Part shown: one piece after another, positions 31,301 through 39,800 of the stretch | Layout of the letters: each line of letters opens with the position of its first letter | How positions within the stretch are numbered: position 1 is the stretch's first letter | From: Cladocopium goreaui | Lineage: Eukaryota > Sar > Dinophyceae > Suessiales > Symbiodiniaceae | Direction: 5' to 3' | Assembly (NCBI GenBank): GCA_947184155.2 | Contig: CAMXCT020000525.1 | Location: 62,001 to 126,000, forward strand | DNA length: 64,000 bases | Translations under genes and position numbers: made by a program | The notes under the pieces: model-generated | The model's input: the letters and a program-made list of their open reading frames with translations, nothing else | Databases searched by the model: none | What the model was told of the DNA's origin: nothing

Positions 31301-34202
31301 CGTATGTTGGGAGATCCATTCTACTTATTCGCGTGGATGAAATGAGATCATGGCCACTTCCAGAATCCAATATGAATCTCTTATCTCTCTCTTCAACAGG
31401 AACAGTGATACACATTGTGTTGCCCCTTTTACCATATCGACCTTCAATATGCTGAACATAGTTCTCCACAAAAACTTCCCTGGACACCTCACCGTCCTCG
31501 ACGTCGAGTCTGATCAGGATGTCCATGCTAGGGCCGACTATGACCAGGACTTCATCAATGTCACTGTGTTCACCCTTCTCATCGATCAGAATAGCCATTG
31601 CTTTCCCTCGGCTCGAAGCTAACCTACATGAATAAGACCATTGCTCATCTTTCCTTATCTGATCAGTGGGCTTTCCAACTTTACCATGACCTTTGGAGAC
31701 AGTTTGAGATTTCCGATTGCACTTCACGAAGTCCTTCTTTATGTAAGTTTGAACGTGAGTCTTAGACTCATCAAATCTGACCTTCTTCTTGACCACGTTC
31801 GATGCAATCTTATGGAACGTCTCTTCATCATCGCTCCAATCATGGACAAGTGCAGGAGTAGCCTTTGAGCTTGGTGCTTCGGTGTTGGGAGCAGTGTTAA
31901 ATAGATGAGGATCGTGGCGTTTGTTGCATTTGTCTCCATACCGACACTTGCCCTTGGCCCAATGCCAGCATGGTTCATCAATCTTCTTGGTCTTGTTTGC
32001 CGGAGATTGACTTCTTGGAGTTCCTGGCTTCCGACCATTCCCTTTTGCGTTCTTATTCGCCTCGAACACCTTTTGATCATGACTGTATTCACAATCTTTG
32101 CCTTTTCTGCATGATTTCTTGATGAAATGGAAATGGCATGGGATCTTCTTCTTGGATCTGGGGCTGGTACTTCGGCTGTTTGCTCGATCCTTCCCTTTCC
32201 CTTGACCTTTTCCTTTTCCTTTTGCATGCTGTTTAGGCTGAGGTGATGGTAGAACTGGAGCTGCATCGGCCTTGGCCTTCGCCTTGGGCGCTGCCTTCTC
32301 CTTGGGAGTAGCTTTAGGCTTCGCTTTTGGATTTGCATCCGGTGCAGCGGCAGTTGGGTTCGGAGCAGGAGCTGAAGGTTTGCCGCCACCCGCGAAGTCT
32401 CTCGCATACTTCTCTCTGGCGGCCACATGCTTGTCCTCTCTGATTCTGGAGATGTGCCTTTCGATGACGTCCAACAGGTAGCGATAATTTCGTCTTTGGT
32501 CTCCTTCCATCCATGGCTCGTACTGCTTGATGTCGAACATCATAAGACTCGAATTTCGAATCTTCTTGTATAGAGCATCACGAAGCCAATCGTCAGGAGG
32601 TACATCATCCGGCATCATGTTTGATACCATCTCCATCCATTTCTCGTAGAACACTTCTAGGTTTGAGTCACCGAGATACTTCATCGATACGATGTGCTCC
32701 ATGGTGAAGGCTGTTTCTCGTTGACCTGGGGTTCTGAAGTGCTCCAGGATCATAGCCAAGATTTCCCGTCCCATGACATAGGTTCCTCTTCGACTATGAC
32801 TTTGTGTTCTCAATCTCAATTTGATCGCTACATGACGAGCAACATCACCGGCTTGGGCTATCACGTTTGACAATGCAATTGACAACTTGGCGTCGATGGA
32901 CTGATACCGTTGCCCTCCACTGTCATTCAATAGCTCGATGTCAGGATTTGGTCGAATAGCCGGCTGTAGCCATGCTTCCCATGCGGCCTTATCCCCGTCA
33001 TTTGCCGAAAGAACAACACTCTTGATGAGATCTGATTGCCAAACCCCAAGATTCTGTTGCTTTGGCCATGGGCTAACATAGACTTTGTCAGCCTCTCGTC
33101 TTGACATTCTCGGTACTTCTTCTGCAGTGTAAGCCGCTGTGGAGACATCATCTGCTGAATCGCGTTGTGATCCTCGAACTGAAGGCAAACCTGGAGGTTC
33201 AGGAGGTGGTCCTGGTCCGTTAGGCCCGAAAGGGTCCGGAGGTCCATCAGGGTCAGGCGGACCGCCCCATCCACTCGGTGGCTTGTAATAGTCCCTCTCA
33301 GTTCCGCCAGCGATCTTGTTGTCAACCTCTTTCAGCAGATCAGCGATTCTTTTGCTTGATTGAGAATGCTGTTGTTGTTGAGGAGGTACAGCATGCCCAC
33401 GATAGGAATGAGCCATATTTGTCTCATAAGTCAACTCCTTGTCGATCTGCGAAACCCAAGATTTCAGAATAGCGTTTTCACAGTTAGCCTCACTCACATC
33501 ATTCTCCAGTTTGTCGATGACTAGTCTCGATGCGAGATCGGAGTTGGGAATGCCTGCCGAATAGGGAAGTGTGTCAGGACTGATCCTAGCCATAGATGTT
33601 TCAGAATCCTTGAGACTTTTTCTCAGTTCATCTAAGTGACGTTTCATGTCAACAATCTCAGAATTCTTGATGCCAATCTTTTCATCCCTATCCTGGATTT
33701 CCCCCATGAACATGCATGATCTCTCATATTGTTGAACACCACTAGCCAATTTCAATTTTCGCTCACTCTCTAGTTCAGATCTTAGAGTTCGGACCTCAGC
33801 ATTGGTGAGGGACGACGTCCCTACATCCGTAACTTCAGCCAATCTTTCTTTCAATAACATGTTTTCTTGTAAACATTCATGAACTTCATGATCTAGATCC
33901 TGAACCCTAATTTGAGCAATTTTGGCTTGATTACGTAGATCTTCAACAAGCATCTCATCGGGGCCACGACCGTCGGTCGTAGTACCCTGAGTCAACGATC
34001 TCCGCAACTTCGTGTTCTGCAACTTGATCTCATCCTTTAACTCGCAGTTCATCTCCTGCTCATTGGTGTAGAGCTCTTCATAATGCTCGGCCCTCGCGAT
34101 CGAATTCACGCTGGCCTGTGATTCAAGCCTCAGGTGTGATATCGCTTCGGCCTCTTGGTTCCTGTATGATGCAATTCTTTTGACGGTATCATGTTCGGTA
34201 TT
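28233..34202 (-). CDS. Copia Gag-Pol: coiled coil, CCCH fingers, DSG protease, integrase
   Basis: About 2,000 codons in phase with the N-terminal Gag frame, separated from it by a single TGA. Order: long coiled coil (34200-33300), Pro/Gly linker, helical Gag domain (about 33100-32430), basic Lys/Ala linker, then two zinc fingers CX8CX5CX3H and CX7CX5CX3H (about 32145-32090 and 31975-31918). The protease motif FILDSGSGHD is at about 31378-31350. Acidic linkers follow. Integrase has the HLLTHRY...CESC zinc site (about 30560-30510), FDYVD, YSDDASQF and NSLAERTN as the D-D-E triad (about 30450, 30250, 30150), and the copia-type FAGYS segment (about 29870). CCCH fingers in place of the usual CCHC knuckle are unusual for copia Gag. 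The tail is Asp, Lys and Glu-rich. The frame breaks near 28310 inside the reverse transcriptase. Confidence 0.9.
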   Translation of the reverse strand, partial: NTEHDTVKRIASYRNQEAEAISHLRLESQASVNSIARAEHYEELYTNEQEMNCELKDEIKLQNTKLRRSLTQGTTTDGRGPDEMLVEDLRNQAKIAQIRVQDLDHEVHECLQENMLLKERLAEVTDVGTSSLTNAEVRTLRSELESERKLKLASGVQQYERSCMFMGEIQDRDEKIGIKNSEIVDMKRHLDELRKSLKDSETSMARISPDTLPYSAGIPNSDLASRLVIDKLENDVSEANCENAILKSWVSQIDKELTYETNMAHSYRGHAVPPQQQQHSQSSKRIADLLKEVDNKIAGGTERDYYKPPSGWGGPPDPDGPPDPFGPNGPGPPPEPPGLPSVRGSQRDSADDVSTAAYTAEEVPRMSRREADKVYVSPWPKQQNLGVWQSDLIKSVVLSANDGDKAAWEAWLQPAIRPNPDIELLNDSGGQRYQSIDAKLSIALSNVIAQAGDVARHVAIKLRLRTQSHSRRGTYVMGREILAMILEHFRTPGQRETAFTMEHIVSMKYLGDSNLEVFYEKWMEMVSNMMPDDVPPDDWLRDALYKKIRNSSLMMFDIKQYEPWMEGDQRRNYRYLLDVIERHISRIREDKHVAAREKYARDFAGGGKPSAPAPNPTAAAPDANPKAKPKATPKEKAAPKAKAKADAAPVLPSPQPKQHAKGKGKGQGKGKDRANSRSTSPRSKKKIPCHFHFIKKSCRKGKDCEYSHDQKVFEANKNAKGNGRKPGTPRSQSPANKTKKIDEPCWHWAKGKCRYGDKCNKRHDPHLFNTAPNTEAPSSKATPALVHDWSDDEETFHKIASNVVKKKVRFDESKTHVQTYIKKDFVKCNRKSQTVSKGHGKVGKPTDQIRKDEQWSYSCRLASSRGKAMAILIDEKGEHSDIDEVLVIVGPSMDILIRLDVEDGEVSREVFVENYVQHIEGRYGKRGNTMCITVPVEERDKRFILDSGSGHDLISSTRISRMDLPTYDDKVVNFHTANGVTCSTKRSSIKFEAFSEPAEAHILEDTPSVLSMGKRCVDLGYSFVWPTGRTPFMLDPNGNIIEMTVKDYIPYVSVDQEKIKLKSSCVEKIMAVLDDGCSTSEGEGLLVIDGESGDELEDLSDSVGRSNVKSPKRSMKKRKKAKVRDDQHEVAVGSDAGDAEEMSCYADEDAEFEDDGYDPSIAPDDIHEDHPIEVEEIPEDGGGEDDDDVIDVDEEDGGVRLSKRGTLKNEARSKVHLLTHRYKNPYCESCVRAKMKHRKTFRGAFQRKLTKFGDLITFDYVDNRRIAEQDYGDDKTIFVIRDRYTGMLQSYPSARKDTDAVIRAVKQFMGRRKIREAYSDDASQFDKAMKILKIPMDTSLAGKTKHNSLAERTNQFVLVATTTCLLEAGIPPCFWMYAIRCVSHLLNIEPNDDEVSSWCKLHGEEFKGKMIPFGALVYFKPSGSREREQQHKFDPMGIPGVFAGYSIGPGLHWSRKYRVWALCDWSKQNLAYDAEKPIAKLRTPHYTERVELKEPLEFPCKLEYERINVSIEGLKVKDRLEGNPEILPPPPPDDDDDDDDGDDDDGHDGGGVPSSKVPREPTEGELEAERHLDAMSERLGPPGIDKPAHPDLHIPEGGPDHYSVGKAGDGIVYLNDDGEWVKLNARGHPYRIDERGFRRISTTPRPSKYTPDEWRKMSPTVRKGIAKAEEKKLEAEKEKKKSDAKIKESEERAKRKEEKKKEKEAKKAKSSKKDDKDDHVSGVAMSQDHVRRGKVFQYGKGSNSPVGRGTVASAPCYSDLSDTDVPDDDDFLMEWDEWSEIEKGKGPKATWNNDKAYDFNQGKVVAAATLHNTNEVPQDARGLSDVFLPFPCMPCINHCDDHREKLASNGDGININKMFNTAVARPVGRKEMMENDDARKAMRKEWLGQHAAGVYDFSVVREYDDVVREAKANKTEVHMARVHGICVEKNYQLPAGSPSRKFKGRGVLLGNQVKNQFWEAAFFQAWAILQLLLRHRDGLISMGVFLVIM

Positions 34203-35321
34203 TCAATGCTTCAGATCGCTTTCCAGTTTGGCCTGATTTGCCTCGAAAACCTTTTTCCTAGATTCTCTAGTGATCTCGTCAATACTGCTTTCATACAGCT
34301 CGGCCTGTTTACGAGACTGAACCAAAGCTTCACTCAATAGTTGATTCCGTTCAGATAGTTCATGAACTGCAATTGACTGTTGTTGGCTAATCACTTCAAG
34401 TTGATTGCTAGAGAAGGATGCAATTTCGGATCGATTACGATATTCCATGATTGAGTTCTGGAAATCAGTTTGCATTTCCTGACCTTCATTGTACAGTCGA
34501 TTGGCAATATCGGTGGTTAAGACATTAGTTTGATGAAGTTGTTGAAGTCTTGCCTCCGTATTACCCAATAGTCCTTGAAGGTGATGTACTTCATCCTTGT
34601 ACTCCTCCTGGATCTCCATACCACGTTGATGGATCCGTCGTGCACCATGTTCCATTAGGGCACCTCGGCGCTCAAGGTCTTGGATGCGTATTGTTGCACC
34701 TTCATCTTCCTGAGATGCTACCATTAGTTCTGCTTGATATTCTGCAACCTCATTCGCGGAACGTGACAATCTGTGATTGAGTGCACTGACTTCATCAAAT
34801 ACATTCTGGTTGTGTTCCTGAAGATACTCGGTGAATCTAATCTCAATGTCATGAATCAGTTGATCTCTAGATGCGGCGTATGCTTCCATTTGGTTCAACG
34901 GACTACGTAGGGATTGACATTGTGCCCGTAGTTCTTCTATCATGGCAATAGGTTCACTAGCCACAGAAGTATCCGTTGATCTCCTCTTAACACGACTATC
35001 CCCGGTCCTCTCACCAATTCGGTCAGTCACGGCCCTGGTGGATCTGTCCCTAGGAGTAGTTCGTCCTCGAGATGGTCGATGCCCTTGGCGGACAACATCA
35101 CTCCGAGGACTGTTTCGAGAAGATCTTGGTGTACTTTGGGTGGATATCCTTCGTCTGTTCGTCGTTACTTGCCATCCGGACTGTGTAGTTCGGGTAGAGC
35201 GTATCCCACCACTGTCTGCCGTGTCACCAGGGGAAGACTGATTGACCTCCTCGACCGGCATGGCAGTGTTCTCGTTGAAGGTAAACTGCGTGGTGCGCGA
35301 ATCTCCGCTACCGCCTTGCAT
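34203..35321 (-). CDS. N-terminal coiled-coil part of copia Gag, ended by TGA
   Basis: The first ATG of this frame is at 35321 (MQGGSGDSRTTQF); the frame is open further upstream but only from a TTG. It has a Ser/Arg/Thr-rich basic head (about 35230-34960), then about 230 residues of heptad-like coiled coil rich in Glu, Gln, Leu and Arg. A TGA at 34205-34203 ends it, yet the codons after the stop stay in the same phase and continue the coiled coil for hundreds of residues. The stop is therefore either a nonsense change or a read-through point; a read-through signal was not seen. Confidence 0.75.
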   Translation of the reverse strand: MQGGSGDSRTTQFTFNENTAMPVEEVNQSSPGDTADSGGIRSTRTTQSGWQVTTNRRRISTQSTPRSSRNSPRSDVVRQGHRPSRGRTTPRDRSTRAVTDRIGERTGDSRVKRRSTDTSVASEPIAMIEELRAQCQSLRSPLNQMEAYAASRDQLIHDIEIRFTEYLQEHNQNVFDEVSALNHRLSRSANEVAEYQAELMVASQEDEGATIRIQDLERRGALMEHGARRIHQRGMEIQEEYKDEVHHLQGLLGNTEARLQQLHQTNVLTTDIANRLYNEGQEMQTDFQNSIMEYRNRSEIASFSSNQLEVISQQQSIAVHELSERNQLLSEALVQSRKQAELYESSIDEITRESRKKVFEANQAKLESDLKH

Positions 35322-35360
35322 CTTTGCAGTGATGAGCTGATTGGTCCTTTGCGTCCTCAA

Positions 35361-36880
35361 TCAATTGCTCAGAAGGCCCGGCTACCAGCACGCAGGTACC
35401 ACTCTCCCGACGGGAGAAGTGAGCCTTACGGCTGATAACCTGTGAACAATTCGATCCTTGTTCTGGATTATCCCTTTTATCCGTGGTACCAGTAATGCTG
35501 ATAGCGCTGGGCAACCTCAGTGCATGGCAAGCGGAGAGCGGTCTTATTTTCCTCGCGCAGGACTTGAGCCAATATCATTGGCGGTCCATGCATGACTGTA
35601 CACATGTTCATCATGTGCAGTTACACTGTTACCTCGTTCCCCTTCGCAAGTATAATCACCAACCATCTTCGCAACTCAGTTGTACCATCATTAAAACCAG
35701 TATTCAACCATAATAGTTATATTGGATGGTTAAAACCATAACTGGTTGGTGGTATACCTATATACCCCTCTGAAAAATATTATCCAGTTGGGAGTATTAT
35801 TCCCAGATATGGAAAATCACAAAATTCATGTTCCAAACCACCAATCAGGCTATATTGGATGGTTAAAACCATGATAATTAACCTAATTCATGGTTTTGAA
35901 CACTGCTCAGTTCTTCCCATCGGATTTTGCCATCGCCACTGGTTCTTTCTCTCCGGAGCGGTGAAGTCTTTGGGCGTCGCCCAAGCGCAGCTGTCCTGCG
36001 AAGTGATGGATGTTATGGCATCCATAGCCATCAACTCATAGAGCCTAATAATTATAGTTGAACATGATGGCTAAAAAAATGTTAACAGTGACGAATAACA
36101 ATGACTAATAATAATAATAATGGCTAATAATTGTTGATAATGGAAAATTATGGTTCTATAATGTTATATAATGATGGTTAATTATGGTTAATTATGGTCA
36201 ATAATTGTTGGTCATGGTTAACTTTATTAATAAACATGATTAAAAAGTGTTCATAATGGACAATCGTGACTAATTCTGGCCAATAATGACTAATAATTAT
36301 AGTTAATAATTATGAATGGTTAAAGTGACGAATAACAATGACTCATAATAATACTGGCTAATAATGGCTAATAATGGTTAATAATGGTTAATAATGGTTA
36401 ACTATGGTTCAGTATGGTTGGTAACTAATCAATTACGGTTACTAATGCTTGATAGTGTTTAATTGATAGTGATTAACAATAATGATAATGCCAGTTCATG
36501 TGGGCAGCAAAACGCACTAAACCTAACATTTTGGGATGGTTAACACACCATTCATAAACATTGCGATTTAAGGTTTTTGGATGTTTTAGGATGTTTTTGG
36601 CATTGGGTTTACCACATTATACAAGTAGATGCGCAGAAAAGATCACAGTCTACCACGAAGCATCTGACTTTTGGAAGCCTCGAACTGAATCCAGCGGAAC
36701 CAGGCCTCAACTCAGACCCATCAGGGAAACCTCAACTGTTCAATGATTGCATTTTTGACCTACTTGAGTTCAATTTCCCTTTCAAATACCGTTAAGAATC
36801 TCTAAGCATGTAAGATCATCTAAGCATATACAAAAATACATCTATGATATTTTGTAATGATTCGATATTTTCACTTATAT
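35361..36880. other. AT-rich intergenic DNA with TAATGGTTA-type repeats
   Basis: No gene seen. From about 36040 to 36480 short units such as TAATGGTTAATAATGG recur irregularly. 35690-35880 contains repeated TATATTGGATGGTTAAAACCAT segments. The 5' LTR of the copia-like element should lie at the left side of this stretch, but I could not pair it with a copy near 2.7-3.4 kb. Confidence 0.6.
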
Positions 36881-36881
36881 C

Positions 36882-39800
36882 CTAATGCTTATCAATTCTC
36901 TTACTGGCTAGACACCCTAAGATGGACCAACCTTCCCAAAAAAGGGCCTGCTCAATGGCCAAAGCGCCACTCTGCACTCGGAAGTAGCCCTGTTCGCCCC
37001 AATACTCACCTGCTGAGCCACAAATCCTCCCAGGGATGTGCTTTGCCCATTGCTCAAGTACAATCATGAAGTACCTGGAATGAAATCATCAATTCCCAAT
37101 GAATGGTCATGTTACATCTTTCCAGTACTTGGCTGTACAATTTTGGGGCACCGCGACTCTCCAAGTACCCTGAAAGAATGAGAAATCTTACGGAATTATG
37201 TGGTAAAACTTGTAAAATACGAATTTTTAGAGCTACTGGTCGCTTGGAGATACTTGGGGGCTCAGCCAATTCTTGGACAAACTGAAATTGGGGTTACAAC
37301 TCCAATTCAAACCTAGGCAAACTGCATTTATGGGCGGTGCAAATCTACAACATGATCTGATTACTGAGGATATATATCTGGAAGGGGCCCAATCTCTGCA
37401 CAAACCGGAGAATGATCATGACCTCTCTCTTGCTCGGGATGCAGGGGTGCCCTTTCTATTTACACATTTAAGGCAATGCATCCCTTTCTATTTACACATT
37501 TAAGGCAATGCATCCCTCTCCCTGATGTGATTCTCACTACAACAGAACCCGCCTACAACTTAGTCAGCATGCAAAAACGCCATCATGGATCTCCCGTGCC
37601 CGGTCCCAGGGGTCGGCATGCCAAGCTACCCCAGGAATTGCGCACAATCCAATACAAGCCCAACTTGGCATCAGTGCCCCAGCCAACGACTGAGATGGTA
37701 TGGTCTGTCTCGGTTGCCCTGGGCAGACCAAGGCCGCTGGGGCCCAGAGGTGTTGTGGCTTCACCACTCACCACCCGAAAAAGACTCACCCAAAATCTAG
37801 GATGGCACAGGAAAAGCAAAAAGAACTGTGAAGCTTTTGTGTGCTCTTCCCAACATTTTGGAACCTTAACCATTCTCTTTCACCCGCAAGTGGTTCACAT
37901 AGACCTCCAAAAGCCTTATGCCGGACAGTTCCTTGAGATATTTGAAGCACTCAGAGTGATTCACATATCATCCATCTCTCCTAAATATAAAATCACCTGG
38001 CATGGCAGTTTACCGTGTCTCAGCACCTTTCCAACTCAACTCAACCATCCTCTTCCCCATGAACCAGTATCTCGGAAATCCAAGAAGCTTGGCAGTGACG
38101 ATGCCAGTGGTGTAGTTCAGGATGTAGTTGGCATCCACATTGCAGGCAATGGGCCCCCGATTGAAAATCTCCTTCATCATGGCATCCTTGCCCTTAATGG
38201 AGCCTCGGCAATGCAGCTTGATCACTTCCGGATTTTTGGATCACCTTTAAAAATGGCTCCAATGACAAATACGCTATATCAGCAACTCCACTTGGGTCCT
38301 CGGCCCCGCTTCTCCTTCAAACATAAGTTTAATCTTCACCACTTTGGAGGGATTTATACTATAGTGCATATATACGGTAACCATATACATTTAAATATAC
38401 GGACTTTTAAATATACGAGCATGTATTATAGACGACTATCTCCGGGAAGGTTTTTCGTGGCCCGCCGGGTCATTTAAACATACAGAATCCAATTCATTTA
38501 AACGTTACGGTAACTACATCTAAATATACGAACTGGTATTTCATACTACCTCCGGGGCCTCGCGGTCTGGCCAGCCCTCCACATATTTAAATGTGGTTAA
38601 TTACCGTATATGTATATAACTATCTGTATAGACATGTGTGTGCGCGTAACATATAATTTACATGCAAACCATAAAACAAATAAACATCATGGCCAGCGTC
38701 GCAACATCCTTTGCCCATGGATCCCCCTGACGCCACCAACCCATCACCTCACCCAGTCGCCGTATTCTGCCACCGTGGCGTTGGGATACTTCGCCAGCCC
38801 CACGCATTGCTTCCCGAAGGTTGCGCAGGTGCGCTGCACGTTGGCCGCACTGCAGGTGAAATCCGCGTCCTCGGACCATGGGGTCAGGTGAAATCTGGTT
38901 GGCTGGATTGGTTTAAGGGAAAATCTACAGGACAACCCAATATTTGGTGGGAAAAAACATGGTTTCCTTTCCTGTAGGTTTTCTAAACCCAATCCAGTGA
39001 CTGGTCGGATCTGGTTGGTTGGGGTAAGACCTATTAACTCCACCATCTTCCGGCTGCTGAACTCAACTTGGATCGCAGAATGTGCCGACCAAAATGGAAC
39101 ATGCATGAATGCCCCAGCCAGAAAGATTACCGTCATCTTTTGCCACTGAAATTTGGGTTCAACAACGTTCAACAATCAAATTTGGGTTCAATGATGGTTA
39201 ACTCATCAGATCAAATTTGGGTTCTAAAATTGTTTCGCTGAAAAAGAGTCAGCGACTCCCGGTGAGTCGAGTCCAGTGGCCTTGCAGAAACCGCTGCTGA
39301 GATCATGGGAACAGGCCAAGTAAGGTTGACCTCGGCCCAGTGGAGAGATGGTCGTGGTGCTACTGGGCTGGAAAAATGATCTGCATACGTGTTTTGTTTT
39401 GGAGTTTGCTGGTGCCTGCTGTGTGTTAGTAAGAGAGCATGTTGAAATTATATATATATATATATGTACTATGTACACACATTTTTTCAAAAAAAACTTG
39501 TTCAACCATGCACATGTCTAAATATATTTGAATAGAGTAGATGTATCTCTATAGAGTAGCTGCTGGCCCAGTTCTTGGGATAACCGAGAGACCTGTGGTG
39601 TAGCTGATGCCTTGGCAAAGCTGGGAAGCTGAGGCCCTCCGGGGAGGGACGATCCATGGTGAGATCCGTTTTCCTTCCAAGTTCTAGAACAGAGTACGAA
39701 ACAAATCAGAACAAACATGAACAAACTACAAAAGTTGAAAATTGCAGTCTTTTCATGTCCTTTCAGGGCTAGCAGAATTTGCATACATTTGCTAACTAAA

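Larger units (their letters stand above)
3423..35321 (-). mobile_element. Giant Ty1/copia-like retroelement, interrupted by a TIR element
   Basis: On the minus strand the order is coiled-coil Gag, CCCH fingers, aspartic protease, integrase, reverse transcriptase and RNase H. Integrase before reverse transcriptase is the copia order. Coding does not stop at RNase H: it continues through a 780-codon frame, which after removal of the 9974-23752 insertion joins in frame to three further frames ending at 3423. Coding length without the insertion is about 18.1 kb, or about 6,000 codons, far beyond a usual copia polyprotein of roughly 1,300-1,500 residues. Damage seen: one in-frame TGA in Gag, frame changes near 28310, 27850, 26020, 9085 and 7300-7436, and the insertion itself. 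LTRs, primer-binding site and polypurine tract were not identified, so the outer limits given are those of the coding part. Confidence 0.85.

Noticed and set aside
2600-35900. LTR pair bounding the copia-like element
   Set aside because: A loose similarity between 2618-2700 and 35738-35815 does not extend, and no TG...CA-bounded direct repeats could be matched by eye.
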